Assembly: GCF_022682495.2 (NCBI RefSeq)
Contig: NC_071398.1
Coordinates: 94,019,705 to 94,083,704 of the forward strand
Direction of reading: 5' to 3'
DNA length: 64,000 nt
From: Desmodus rotundus
Lineage: Eukaryota > Chordata > Mammalia > Chiroptera > Phyllostomidae
Shown here: positions 1-12,530 of the stretch, one piece after another
Layout: each line of letters begins with the position of its first letter
Numbering within the stretch: the stretch's first letter is position 1
Notes under the pieces: model-generated
Database searches by the model: none
Told to the model about the DNA's origin: nothing
The model's input: only the letters and a program-made list of their open reading frames with translations
Position numbers and translations under genes: made by a program

Positions 1-714
1 CTCTCCCCTAGGGCCACTGCCTACGGCAATCCAGAGTGTCCTAGCACAGCCCCAAGAGGCACCCTTCACACTGTAGTCTAAGTGAATGGCGGCCTGTGTT
101 GCTGAGCAGAACACAACCCACGTCGTCATATCTGGGGCCCTGCCACATCCTACATTTTCTCTGAACCCCCAGAATGACACTGAGGCGTCCCTCTTGGTGA
201 TTCAGTACAGTGCCAGAGGGGTAGGGAGCAGGGGCAAGGAAAGATGAAAAATGCCAAGAAAGTCATCGAGGTAAAATTTGTTTGACCACGTAGGGTATCT
301 CTCTGTACCATCAACTCACCCCAAGAGATGGCTTGTCAGGACTAGACTATTTGAGGCTATGATACAAATATAGAATGTCATGGAGGAGGGGCCTGACAGT
401 AGTCCCCCTGCTTATAGATTCGGTCCGTACCTGGGAGAGATTTCTCTGAAGGGTGGTTACGGCAGTTAGGGGTCATAACGGCCACCGCAGCGGGACAAAG
501 GGAATGGCAAGCACGCTTCTTCAAATACACATCTTCTCCTTTCTATCTGATTTATCTCAGAGACACGAGACTATTCCTCCCTGAACTGCTTCTCACCGAA
601 CCTGCTCACATACAGCCCGCCCCCTTCCACAAACATCATTAAGCTTGACTTCTGCAAAACCCACAGCAACTCTCCGGTCTCCAAGCCAGAGGGGCTTCTG
701 AGTGCTGGTGGCTG

Positions 715-930
715 ATACTTACTGAGTCATAACTGGGTGCTGGGTGTTGTTCTCATTGCTTTACATACACTGTCTCATTTGACCCGCAGGACAATGAATA
801 GCATTGCATTCCACTGTTATTTTCTTTTTGTGGATGAGGAAATTAGGAGCTAAAGAGACTAAGTAATTTCTCAAGGTGCCAGCTTCACGGCCAGGGTGGG
901 TTGTCCGCTCCAGAGCTCAGGTTGTCACCG
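715..930 (-). repeat. MIR SINE, antisense
   Basis: The plus strand reads like the reverse complement of MIR: an active-sounding 'gggtgctgggtgttgttctcattgctt' type segment, then 'tctcatttgacccgcagga', then 'gtggatgaggaaattagga' and 'actaagtaatttctcaaggt'. The order of these blocks is that of the MIR core and tRNA-like head. Divergence is high, as expected for an element that predates placental mammals. Confidence 0.65.
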
Positions 931-2645
931 TGGGTTTCCCCCTCCTCAGTCCACTCCCCCCTCATCACCTGGACTTTCCTACAGCTTTTGGCACCGCTGG
1001 CTTCTCCGCCCGACTTCTCTCCCCCTGGCTTCTGTGTTCCTGCCTGGTCGTGCTTTTCTCGCCTCCTCCGCCAAACACAGCTTCCAGACCCACGCCCCAT
1101 TCCCCCATTGTGTCCTGTTCTAACTCTCAGCTCCGGGCATTCTCCTTCTTAAGGGAGTGGAGGAAGGGAACCATCCAGAGAAGAACTGTCAATGATGCAA
1201 ATAGACAAAAGCCTCCGGAAGAGGGCTGCCGAGGGGCCCCTGGAATTCTAGAATGGTAAGAAGACAGGCCCCTTGCTTCAGAGAGGAAGAACCAGAATGC
1301 AGAGTGCTCACAAAGTTGAGGTATATGTAACCAGTTAGTTAATAGGTGGCTGGGGTTAGAATTGAGGCAGGTCTTGGCCACGCAGCCCAGAGACCTTCAT
1401 TGCACCCCGCTCCCCTGACAAACAAACCTGTGGTCCCAAAATAGACCCCAGAGGGACCCCGTTATCCACATGGGACTTCCACACACCCACCCTTACATAT
1501 CCAGATCCTAGGGCAACATTTATGTTCCTCAGCCCACTCTCCCTCTGCAAAGCCTCTTTGGACCCTGCATGTCCCTGTTCCCTTTGCCTTAAGTACCGAG
1601 TTCTTTCAGAGTCTGTCTTCTGGCTCCCTGCTCCCCTGGAATCTTGGCTTTTCCATGCTGTGAGCCACTGGGCTGTAGGTAAACCTCTTTCTTCTTCTAT
1701 AGGGTTGTTTCAGCAGGATACAAAGGCCATTAGTAAATCAATAACCCTTTAAGAAAAGAGGGGAGGATAGGACCTGGAGATTTTAATTCAGATCTAGCAA
1801 CTCCTGGGCATTAGCAGGCGTGTTCTAAAATTAGGCTCTTGGAAAGCATGCTGCTGCCGCCGTTGGAACTTTATAGCTTCCTGCCCATAAACAGGAGCAG
1901 CTTGCTATGGGAGGGATCATTAGCTGAAATCCCCCTCTCCCGCGGCTCTGATGTCTCCTCTCGCTCCGACACCATATGTATTATCTATTGCTTTAGGGCT
2001 CCTGGATTCTTTCATCCTTGCCTCCGCTCTCCTCTCTCCACGCCACTCTTCCCTGGTCTCCGAATCTGTCTCTGTCCTTCTTTCGAGGAATCTGAATTTC
2101 CATCTATCAATGTGTTGCTGTCTGACGCAGCAAATACCTCTGCCGGTGCAGAAAGGCTCATTTGTCGGTGCTGCCGCTGAGCATTCGTGAACATGGGGCT
2201 TCCTGGCGTGTTTACGAAGATGAGCCTCTGAGTCAGCACGTGCCCCGGGACCCGTCCTGTTCCCTGCCCATCCCGAGGGACTCCTGGCATTGTTCTGTCC
2301 TCCCTCCTGTCCCAGCCCCCCGTCTCCATGCAGACAGTGAAGACGCAGTTCTGAGGACAAGTGTGTGCACAGGACAGGCTACGATGGCATGACCACTCCC
2401 GTTCGGGCCGGCGCCATTAAGTCTAAAAGAGCGCACTTATGCCGCTGGGTTGTGTACAGCCTAACCGAGTACTTTACCTGCGTGTCTCAAAATCTCCTCC
2501 AGTCAGCACACCCAGAACAGCCCCAGGATGCTAAGTGGTTTCCGCTGAGAGTGAAGGGCAAAATAGTCCGTCTATTCTTGTGGCTTTCAATCCTGAGAGC
2601 ATATTGGAATTATCTGGAAACCTTTTTTAAAATACCAATGCCTAG

Positions 2646-2863
2646 CTCTGGCTGGTGTGGCTCAGTGGATTGAGTGCCAGCCTGTGAACCAAGGAGTCGC
2701 CTGTTCGATTCCCAGTCAGGACATATGCCTGGGTTGTGGGCCAGGTCCCTGGTGGGGGGTGCATGAGAGGCAACCACACATTGATGTTTCTCTCCCTCTC
2801 TTTCTCCCTCCCTTCCTCTCTCTCTAAAAATAAATAAATAAAATATTTAAAAGATAAAAAAAT
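2646..2863 (+). repeat. Ves SINE (bat tRNA-derived), full length
   Basis: It begins CTCTGGCTGGTGTGGCTCAG and carries the pol III A-box-like and B-box (GTTCGATTCCC) segments. The characteristic 'gggttgtgggccaggtcc' middle, a pyrimidine-rich tract and an AAATAAATAAATAAAAT tail follow. It is flanked by perfect 15-bp target-site duplications, aaaataccaatgcct, at 2629-2643 and 2864-2878. This identifies the host as a bat and shows insertion by L1-type retrotransposition. Confidence 0.93.
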
Positions 2864-4299
2864 AAAATACCAATGCCTGGATGCCCAAAGGTTCTGGTCT
2901 TTAAGTCCTGCAGTCAGTTTTTTTAAAAGCTGCCCCTCCCACCCGCCGTGGATTTCAATGAGCAACAACAGTGTTAAGAACTACTGATATATTTACTCAA
3001 TAGGAACCTGGTGGTCAGTTTTGACATCTTCCTCTTCCTTGCCCTTTATGTGTGACCTGTCCTAAGTGCCATCAATTTTACCTCTAAAATACTGCTCAAA
3101 ATAAACCGTAAGTCTTTGTCCCCACTGTGAGCACCCTACTCTAAACGACCATCTCTCATCTGGGCAGGACATGTCATCTCTTTTTCCCTCGTGGGCAGGA
3201 CACACCCAGGGTGTGTCTGTGTGCTCACCAGGGCATATTTCTTCAGGACCAGGAGGGGAGATGTCGGATGTGAGCAATGGCAGAGGGAGGAAAATAAAAA
3301 TATATATTGTTTGACTCTCAGAAATCTCCTAATTGCCCATTTTGAGGGGCAACAGACCCCTGAAGAGTTCCAGGATCCGTGGGGCTAGGGTGGGACGGAG
3401 ACTCTGTGTTCCTGATGAGGTTCTTCGTGACGGCCATGCTGCTGTTGGAGGCACCGTATTTGGAGAATAGCATCAGCCCCTCACCCCCGGGTATGTCGTT
3501 GGGATGACTAGTGAGTCACCGGGTAACGCATGCAGAGCAATGTTGGGCTGTGCTAATTGTCCAACGAAGGTTGGCTGTCGTCATCTTTCCCTGCCTGGCA
3601 ACATGGTTCATGTCTGTCGTCTCCCATGTTAAATTTCACATTTGCCAAAAGCGACCGTGAGATTACCTGGCAGATTTGTGGTCTTAGACCTGTAGCTTCC
3701 TTACCCCATTGTGGCACTTAGCACGTGGAAGTGGGTCTGCCGATGCCTTGCCCGAATGCCCCTGGCTTCCCTGGACTGAGCTGCTCGAAGGATGGGAACT
3801 TCACGTTATGTCTCGTTGGTTTCCCAGAACACGCCTGACACAGAACGACAGCCCACTGGGTACGTTTTGATGGAAGAAATGAATGCCAAGTCTCCTTTTC
3901 TGTGGGTGCACGTGCCGGGTTGCCGGGACTCAGCGAGGGCTGCCATCTTGCTATCCTTTAGGTTTTCCTCTGAAGTCTAACATACGAGATTTCCCCTTTG
4001 GGTGGTGGGATCACATTTTGATGATGATCAATGGCAAAATCATCTTTCCCACCAAGCTAATACCTGGGCTCCTTCCCAGACCTATTACTACAGAATCTCA
4101 GGGCAGAGAGCCTGGGCACTGGGAAGGTTCAAACTTCCTTAGGCGACTGTAACATACAGTGAGGGCTGGAAACAACTGGGCTAGGAGCAATCTATTAAAA
4201 TGTGCAAACCATTCGACATCATCAGGCTTCTACCCCCAACCAGGAATTTGCTTTTCTTAGCCCAATATAAACTGCCAGCTTTGAGCAGTTTTGAAAAGG

Positions 4300-4428
4300 A
4301 GTAAATAGAGAAATTAGCATTTGTAGAGCACTTTACAGTTTTCAAAGCACTTCCATACTTGGTGTGTCATCGAAATCTTAAAATAAACCAGTAAGGAAGG
4401 TATCATTATTCTTTACAAATGCAACAGC
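4300..4428 (-). repeat. MIR3-like SINE fragment, antisense
   Basis: The series 'tagagcactttacagttttcaaagcac', 'cttccatacttggtg', 'accagtaaggaaggtatcattattc' follows the order of the antisense MIR3 core. The tRNA head is missing or decayed past recognition. Confidence 0.5.
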
Positions 4429-6419
4429 CGAGGGGGCGGGGGGTACCCACCAAACCCTTTTAAAAGAAGCAACACATCAGCAAAATGCCATCTGCCCGGT
4501 TTTTGGCTCTTGGCCTATCTCTTCTCGCCGAAGCTACCTACAAGCCATCATTGTTGCTCATCCAGGACTTGGATGCCAAACATTTTCTCCACTGGGCTCT
4601 TGGCACACCCTGTCCATGGCCGGCCAGTGACTTCTGCGTTGCTCCTCGGCCTCCCCAGATCAGCTCGGCTCTCTGCCAGCTGCTTTCCAGGGCCTGACTT
4701 CCTGCCCCACGTGTGGGCAGTGGTGCTGGTTTGACTGGCCTCTGCCCACAGACGGCATCTTCCAGTTTGCCCGATCTGCAGGTGAGGACACTCCAGGGGA
4801 CTGAAGTGGCTTGCCTGGAGGCAGGAAGCCAGTGAGTGGCAGGACCGAGACTCCAAGCCAGAAGGAACAAGAACCAGCTCAGGGAGACTCCATGCTTTGG
4901 GGTCGGGAGTGGGCACAGGCCAGGCAGGGTTCTGGAAGGAACCAGGGCATCCCTTTACAAGCCTGCCAGGGGCCCCTTCGGAGTGTGAGGGCATAAAATT
5001 AGGCTATAAAATAATAGCAATAGTTTGCTAAATATGCTGACTTTAAACACCCAAAACAAGCATTTTGCTCATCAAAGAGTCCCTTAGGTACCCTGTTTTA
5101 TTCCAGGGATGTGGCAATAACCCAGAAATACGTTTCACAGTGCCTCCTAAACCTGAAGCACATTCTCGTAAATATAATTAATGGTGGCCAATATTTGCCC
5201 TGTGAGGGAATAATATACGTTTAGATTAAAAACTTACTTAGAACCAAATATAACAAATAAGAAAGAAGAGAGATGAGCAGGATTTGTGTAGGCAAACCCG
5301 GGGCTACAAGTGCCTCAAGAATGGTGAGCATGCCATTTTTCATTTTATGCTGGAGGTATGGCTATTTTCTCAGACCTATGGTAAGTGACCGAGAGGCGTG
5401 TGGTGAAACAGTGAGCAGAGGAATGAAAAATATTTTGGTATGAGATCCAGAAGGTGCTATTTTTAAAAGAACGCCCCCAAATGCACTAAATATTAGTGTT
5501 ATCATTGAAAGAACGTTGAACCTCATGAAGTGACTAAAGACTGTTGGAGGCCCCGTTCTTATTACTGAGTAATCATCACTCAATCACTCTGAGTAATGCA
5601 GGTCCTGATATATATGCTTCACATGTACATAAGGCCTCATCACTTCATAGCCCCACCTTTTCTATCCGTATGCAAATACGTGTGAGACACTCCTCTGTGT
5701 ATAGAAAGAGAGTTAAATCTTCTTAGTCATGGGCAGCTGTTCAGGAGAGAGGGAAAAATGAAGGCTCATTAAAGTCAAAAAGGGGATTGAAGGAGATTTG
5801 ATACACGAAACGGTTAGACACAAGGTTTTGCCTACAAATTAAGAAGGTGTCTTCTCCCTTTCTCTGACCTCAGGCAAATGAGCATTTCTCTTCTTCTCTG
5901 TGATCCTATCCACGTGTGAAGTCCCGGTGTCCTGGGGAAGTGGTATCCGGGATGTCACGCAGCATCCTCAGTCTGGACCTGGGTTCTCAGAAATATTTCG
6001 TGGGGGGAAAGAATCCCATGATCTAGCCTCTTTGAATTGTATGTGGCAAAAACATAGCAAGGTAAAATAATCTGTTTATGGAAAGATGCAGGATTAAGAT
6101 CATATTATAGAGACAGGGTTTTAGGGGGTTGGGAGGAATAGGATCTTTGCTTTCCTACAAGTTACCTTAAAAATGTTATCAGGAAAAGGAGAATACAAAA
6201 AACAAACAAACAAAAAACCCTCCCATGGCTCTCCTGCTGAATAACGATGGAAGATAAAGAACAGCAGTGTTTTCGTTTCTGCCTGGTACAAACAATAAGA
6301 TATACAGCTAAACACCTCATAAGCATCATTAGCATCTTCTTCACCTGTCAGTCCCTGTCTGGTCCTAACACCAGCATTTCTATTGCCTTAGCAGCATGTA
6401 AAAAGTCCAGGGTCATGGA

Positions 6420-6540
6420 CCAGGAAGAATGGGACCTGGGTCTAGATTGCAGCCTTCGCCAATAACCACTTCTGTGACCTTGAACAAGCTACCTCCCTAA
6501 ACTTTAGTTGCCTCCTGAGTAAAATGAGGTGGCTGGAGTC
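6420..6540 (+). repeat. MIR SINE fragment
   Basis: The sense MIR core is visible: a 'gggacctgggtctagattgcag' segment, then 'cacttctgtgaccttgaacaagctacctccctaa', then 'cctcctgagtaaaatgaggtg'. Both ends are lost. Confidence 0.7.
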
Positions 6541-6839
6541 GACGACAGCTGGGTTCCCTTCTAGCACTGGCAGGCTAATTCTTCTTCAACACAGTTCCAC
6601 CATGTGATGGGAAAGACAAGCATAGCACGATGCTACTCTGTAAATGCCCCAACAATGTCTGCTGAAAGGCCCTCACCTTTGTGGAGGGCACATTCTGAAT
6701 ATGGCTCAGTTCTCATTTTAATTCTACCTGAGGGATGCTTTTGTGGCATGCCTCAAGTTCAAAAAAGGACACCCTTTTATTTCCTTCCCCTTGCAAAGAG
6801 AGACAAATAAATAGTTTGTCAAATTGCCCAACAAAGGGG

Positions 6840-7075
6840 AAACTAAGAACTTCATGCAATTATATGGTTCCTGAAGGTTCTTCTAATTGAATTACCACAG
6901 GCGCCTGTTGGGCATTCATGGGCACGGCCCCCCTAATTCCAGTAATATTACCTCTGAGGATCCTATAAATGCCATTAACATAAGGCAGATATTTGCTTTC
7001 AATAAGATAACACAGATGATTTTGTCTAATTGTCTCTCTAATTCCTCCCCCCTCACAGCCTGGGAAATCGCTTGC
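6840..7075. promoter_or_regulatory. Candidate conserved non-coding element
   Basis: This AT-rich stretch matches no repeat I know. It has an unusual density of homeodomain core motifs: CTAATTGAATTACC near 6884, CTAATTCCAGTAATATTACC near 6933, and two CTAATT copies near 7025 and 7039. A TAACATAAGGCAGATATTTGC segment lies between them. Clusters like this are typical of enhancers near neural developmental genes. That it is an enhancer, and for which gene, is inference; a cross-mammal alignment would decide it. Confidence 0.25.
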
Positions 7076-8355
7076 CGTGGCTCAAATGCAGGACTTTATT
7101 ATTGTTCATCAAAACTGCTTTGGAAACAGGATGGGCAGTGTGACTGAGACAGCGTGACCGGGAGGGTTTGGCTCCTCCCTTCACCCATCACGTGCTCTTG
7201 TCTTACGACTGACCATACTCTGTCTTCTGGGTGGGTTGAAGGAACCTTTGTACTGAGATCCCCACGTATCATAGAAACCTATCAGGAGGAAGGAGAAGGG
7301 TAGACAGAGACAGCCCCCATCCTCACCACACCGTCTGTGGACACCAGACAGGTCTCATGAGCGGTTCACGCCTCAGAGCGCAGGTGGGTTCCCTCTTCCA
7401 AGGGCTCTCCTATCCCACATGGGTATGATTTTCTGTTGGGGGGTTGTCGGTGCCTGTCGCTGGGGTGGGGTCATCATTCACGGGCAGCAGTTAGCTGCTG
7501 CAGGGTAGCTACACCCCGTGGGGCAGGACCACCCTGCCGCCTCTGTAGGCTGGTCTCACCATTCACTCAAAGTTCCGTTATTCTTGGGCAGCTCAACCTG
7601 GGATATTCCTAAATCGAGTCTGTTTTTAAGCTGTTCAGGGTCTTGGCTTGTTTCCCTTATGTTTTTGACTGTTTGATGGCTCATTCATTCCCCCATGTTG
7701 GCCAACAAGGTAAAACCTGATCCCCTTTGCCCCTGTTCAGTGCTCCAATGAGATATTTGCAGGAAGGCTTAGGAAAAGCAAGTTTTAAGGGCCCTTTGAA
7801 TTGCAGTTATGTGTGTTCAGACTCACCACTATAAATAATCCCAAGTCGAACATAAGGTCTGGCCCCTGGTCAGTGGTGGTAATGAAAGTTGACACTCGGT
7901 TGTATCAGGGAATGAGTGATGTTCTTAATAAGAATCAAGCTTGGATGGACTCATTTCCTCTCCACAAACCAATACACAGACCCAGGCTGTGGGATAAGAG
8001 GAAAAAATAAGTTAGACTAAGCAGGGGACCAGACGGCCTTCACAGTGGGTCTCTCTAATCTCACCTGTGTTTCTGCAAATCACTTCCTCCCCTGTTAAAC
8101 GGAGCCTTTGGTAATTATCAGGCCCATCCACCCACAGCCAACGTGAGCACACACCGGGACACGGACAGGTGTGATGACCCATGCAGTGGCTGTCAGTTAC
8201 AGATCGCAGGTGACTCATCTCGGCAAGGTCTATGCTTTCCTCCTGAAAGACGGTTCAAATCAAAACACTCCTAACTTTACAGGATTGGTGAGGAATCCCA
8301 ATCAAACATGGGAAGTAACAAGAGGAAATGAGGTTTGCAGGAGACCCCTATTATC

Positions 8356-8414
8356 TCTGCTCACAGTGGAGCAATTATGCCAATTATTGGAGTAATTGCT
8401 CCACTGTGAGCAGA
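8356..8414. repeat. Near-perfect palindrome / hairpin
   Basis: Two arms of 21 bases, 8357-8377 and 8393-8413, are exact reverse complements. Bases 8356 and 8414 also pair. The 15-base centre (TGCCAATTATTGGAG) contains a further CCAA/TTGG stem. The arms start CTGCTCACAGTGGAGC and end in CAATTA, a homeodomain-type core. I see no flanking target-site duplication and no poly(A), so it is not obviously a mobile element. It could be a MITE remnant, a hairpin RNA source, or a symmetric protein-binding site. Confidence 0.9.
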
Positions 8415-9364
8415 AATCCCACAGTTAAAGTTGTTTCCCCATTATTTTCATCATGGCAATTGATTGATGCCACTTTTAAACCCCTTTGAAAGAATGATGG
8501 TCTTCCATTGTAATCTTTTATTTTTTAATGTAAGGTTAAACCAAGATATGCATGAAAGAAAATATAAGAAGAAATACATATTTTATATAACATAAAAAAT
8601 TGACCTGATCTCTGTCAGGGTTATTCACTGCAAATTTCCAGCTTCCAAATATGCAGCCAGAGAACTGTGAATGTCTGGCGTTTCAGGCTGGGTTTCCTCT
8701 GGACTCATTAAAGGTGAAAGACATGAATCAAATGAACGGGATTTGGAGAGGGACCACCAGGCCGTTAAGTCCAGCGTCCTTACGGGCTACTGTAGTTTGT
8801 TCTCATCTTCCTCCTCTCCGGAGTTTTATCCAGTTTCACTTGAAATGTCTGCGCTTCCCAGAGGAAAAGGTCGGTCTGGGTAACAGAGCTTGCCATTTGA
8901 AAGCCTTCCAGCTACGAGCCCTGGCTGCACTGTGAAAGTGAGCTCCAGAAATGCTCTGTGTGAAAATTACAACTTGTTCAGCTAGCACACAAGTTTTAGG
9001 GCTCTGCACTGATGATGACACCCTGGGTCAGTAGACTGGTCCTCTGTGGCTAAAGGGACAAGGGGGATTATACTTTCGTGCAGGGATGACGCTGTCTGGA
9101 CAGAGGATGACACAGCTGAGGCCCTCTGCGCCCCGGCAAGGTGGCGGGGACTTCTCTTGGCTCTGAGGGGGACATTGGGCCTTTTGCTCCTCGGTCTGGG
9201 ATGATACAGTGTCAGGCAGAAGCAACGCCTGTGTCAGTGTAAGAATTGATAGTTTTCACTTGAACATTTCCCCTAAAATGTCCTATGGTGTGCTTGAGTC
9301 TGATAGTGTTATGTTACAGAGTGACACGCTTATGATTTTGTCATAAAAGATTTTGTAGTAAAAA

Positions 9365-9620
9365 AAGGGGCGTTATTTGTGCCGGACCCTGGATTACCGT
9401 AGGAGCTCACGTGAGTGGGCTGGACAACTGTGGTAAGCTCTCATTTCACCCTCACCGTAGCCCGATGAGGAAGGTGTGGTGGCCACCTATCTGCAGGGTC
9501 TACGACGAAGTTTCGCTCTGCGAAGTGGGTCACGCGTGACCACGTCACTGCAGAGTGGGGTCCCGCACTGAAACCAGGCCGTCCACCCCCAGAGTCTGTT
9601 CTGACCACAGGCCTGTGTGT
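9365..9620 (-). repeat. Degraded MIR, antisense
   Basis: The blocks 'ctctcatttcaccctcaccgtagcccgatgaggaaggt' and 'gaaaccaggccgtccacccccagagtctgttct' follow the order of antisense MIR. The segment between them is very diverged and CpG-rich, so the boundaries are rough. Confidence 0.4.
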
Positions 9621-10899
9621 CACCCAGGCCCAAGCCGGCACCCCAAAGCTCTCTTCCCATCAGAGGGGTTCAGTTTGCTTACAGCTGCTTCCAAGGGGAC
9701 CCACGTGCTTTTCTCGACTCCCACCACGGGACGAAAGAGGAGAGAACAGGAGCCTGCCAACCTCGACAGATGGCGTGTGGGCTGTTTCGGAGATGGGAAG
9801 AGAGACATTTTTGCTGACAGAGAACAAGGGAAAGAGACTGGGGAGAGGTATGGCATAAGCGGAGAGAGCTAAACTTGAAATTTATATGGAAGGGAAGAAG
9901 ATTGAGGGATCGGGACAGATCTAGGGGACAGATGGGTAAATAGGCTGGAGAGGACATTTTTTAAGTGCTACATAATTCTGTCTAGTGAGGAAAAGTGGGT
10001 GAGGAGACCCAGTCAGAAACACGAGAGGCAAGCCCTCTCCCTGGTGTTTGCAGTCTCCCAATGGGAAGATGATTCCAAAGACTTGTGATGGCCCCGCCCC
10101 CCACCCAGGGAGTTAGGGATCCATAGTCATGTGCAAAGGAAGCTTGCCTTAGTCATTCCGGTTTGGAATCAGCCCCAGAAGAGCAGAAGATCAAAAGATG
10201 GGATGTTCTTAGGAAGCTCAGAACTGTATCTGTCCCCATCCATTGTCACCTGAGCTCCAGAAAGGGAACAATAAGATGGAACTGGAATTTCTATTGAGTT
10301 GACCCTTGTGGATGCACCCCCTGTTACCGAGCTCCAAGGACCCTCCCAAATCTTGGCTGTGAGACTCCTGGTGGGTGGTCAGTGTCCCGCCCCCTCCCCT
10401 TTCCTTTTCCCTCCCCTGAAATTATTTATGCACGTGACTTAACACCAAGATGGTTTATGCCTGAGCTTGCCTTAGGAGACAGGAGACAGACGGCCTGCTT
10501 GTGTGAGGGTCCCTCTGGGGAGTGGCAGATGTACCATCAGGCTCTGTGAGAACAGAGCACGTCACAATGTTGAGGCCTCTGTTGAAAATAATGATTCGTG
10601 TTGCCCAGGCCCCACGTTGAGAAGCATTTATATTGATATAGGTGCTGGGAGAAAAAAAATCAAAAGATTCTCCAGCACCGGACAGGGCAGGTCTGTGTGA
10701 AGAAGGACGAATCAGTGCCTCTGATTGGTTGCCTCTGTAACAAGCCTGCAGGTGATTTAGCGCTGTTGGCTGCGGTTCTTCTCTGGGAGAGACCAGGGGC
10801 GACCAAATGACTCGCTCTGCCTTCTTTCTGCCCCCTTCACTGTGCATGGGCCTGGGCGGGAGGACTGTCTTGGACCCCATTCTGGGAGGTTTGGTTACT

Positions 10900-11330
10900 A
10901 AAGAACCCGATTACCAGACAGGCCTAATTGAAAACAGGTCTCACCTGTCATGTAACTCCATGACAGAAAATTTGCTGACTGCATCATAAGAAAAAAGTTT
11001 TTTTTTCAGGTAATTTTTTTCAGCTTTCTTAACTCGCCCTTTGGTCATTTGTTTAGATTTTTGGAATCAAGTCTAAATGGAGCGATTGCTTTCAATTAAG
11101 GCCACATAGTGAGTAACTGCAATTCTTAACTGGTGTTACCGCTTTGTAAATGTTGTCACAGTTAGAACCGCGCTGACGACACGACTTTTGTCTCTCTCTT
11201 ATCCTCCGCTATCTTGGCTCTTTTCACTTCTTCAAGAATTCTCTTGAGCTATAGATTCCCCTACAATTAATTTGCGTTTCCTCCTGAGTTAGCTTAATTG
11301 AAAACATCAAGCTAATAAAACTTGGAAAAG
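10900..11330. promoter_or_regulatory. Candidate conserved non-coding element
   Basis: This is unique AT-rich sequence with many homeodomain-type cores: GCCTAATTGAAAAC near 10922, TTTCAATTAAGG near 11091, CTACAATTAATTTGCG near 11261 and GCTTAATTGAAAAC near 11292. The TAATTGAAAAC motif occurs twice, near 10924 and 11294. No known repeat family matches. Regulatory function is inferred only from composition and motif density. Confidence 0.25.
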
Positions 11331-11713
11331 ATGAGTGTTTTATAACAGTGTTAGGTGACAGGTGAGTTTTATTATAAACCTGTACACTGCAATTTCTGCT
11401 CTTAAAGCATCGTTCTTAGGAAAGAGAGGTGTGGGTTTATTTTCTGTAAACAGCTGCTGAGTTTCTAACCCACGGATAACATTGAGGAGGGAGCTGTGTG
11501 GACCAGCACAAATGCAAAGGGTGATACGGGCACCACGCAGCCGAGGGGTCCCCCGTGGGTAAAACAGGCACATCTCAGAAGCTGCGCGGAAACATTAGAA
11601 TTAAGTAGGTATCACTGAGTGTCACCGGGAAGTTGCTAGACAACATATACATATATTAATTTACCAATGTTGGGGAAATTCTCCAGATATCCGTGTGGAT
11701 CACTTCCCTACCT

Positions 11714-11902
11714 TCTTTTTAAAAATGATTATTTATTGATTTCACAGACAGAGAGGAACGGGGGAGAGAGAGAGAAAGGGAGAGAGAGATTTGTTGTTCC
11801 ACTTATTTATGCATTCCTTTGTTGTGTGTCCTGATGGGGAATCGAACCTGCAGCCTTGGCGTATCAGGATAATGCTCTAACCAACTGAGCTACCCAGCAA
11901 CG
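11714..11902 (-). repeat. Bat tRNA-derived SINE, antisense
   Basis: Read on the minus strand, it has a head ending in a GTTGGTTAGAGCATTATCC A-box region and a B-box (GGTTCGATTCCCC), then a GA-rich tract and an A-rich tail. This variant has the 'acttatttatgcattc' middle rather than the Ves middle at 2646. The same variant occurs at 42606-42821. Confidence 0.8.
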
Positions 11903-11907
11903 CACCT

Positions 11908-12225
11908 CCTTGCCTTCCTGCAGTCTTTGCTCAAATGTTACCTCTTAATTGAGTCCGACCCTGATCATCCCATTTAATCTCTAGTGCTTTAATTTCCCCC
12001 ACTCTATACTTTTTCCCATAGCACTTACTACCTTCTAACGAAAAATACAACTCATTTATTATGATTTTGTTTAATTTTTTTGTCTCCTCCCATCAAAATA
12101 TAAGCTCTGTAAGGGCTAGGATCTTATTTTCTGTCTAGTTTGCTCACTGCTCTATCTCAGGCTCCTAGAAAGTACCTGGCACCTTCCTTGGAGGAGCTCA
12201 ATAAATATTTGTTATTCTTGGTATA
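11908..12225 (+). repeat. L2 LINE 3' end
   Basis: The segments 'cagtctttgctcaaatgttacctc', 'tccgaccctgatcatcc', 'tataagctctgtaagggctaggatc' and 'agtacctggcac...gagctcaataaatatttgtt' appear in the order of the L2 3' end. The copy is diverged but nearly continuous. Confidence 0.8.
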
Positions 12226-12349
12226 TAAACTTGGAATTGAACTAGATAGAATGAATACACAGCTCAATAAGTTACAATACCTGCTGTAAGAAACTCACAA
12301 AATGATACTAACAACAGAGATAAAACGGTAATAATAGCAACAATGGCAG

Positions 12350-12530
12350 TTGTTATTTATGCGGTGCTTATTATGGGCCAGTCATTGCGCTAAGTTCCTT
12401 ATTTCACTATTTCATTCCATTGCCACAATACTCCTTTAGATAGATAATATCTCCATCATATTGATAAACAAAACCAAAGGCTCAGAAAATTTAAATCCTT
12501 GGCTCCAAACAGCTCAGCAAGAAATGATTG
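12350..12530 (-). repeat. MIR SINE, antisense
   Basis: The plus strand reads 'gtgcttattatgggccagtcattgcgctaagt', then 'catattgataaacaaaaccaaaggctcagaaaa', the antisense MIR order. The tRNA head is mostly lost. Confidence 0.7.

Noticed and set aside
2646..2863. tRNA gene call from the A-box and B-box
   Set aside because: The element continues into a SINE body and A-tail with target duplications; it is not a tRNA gene.
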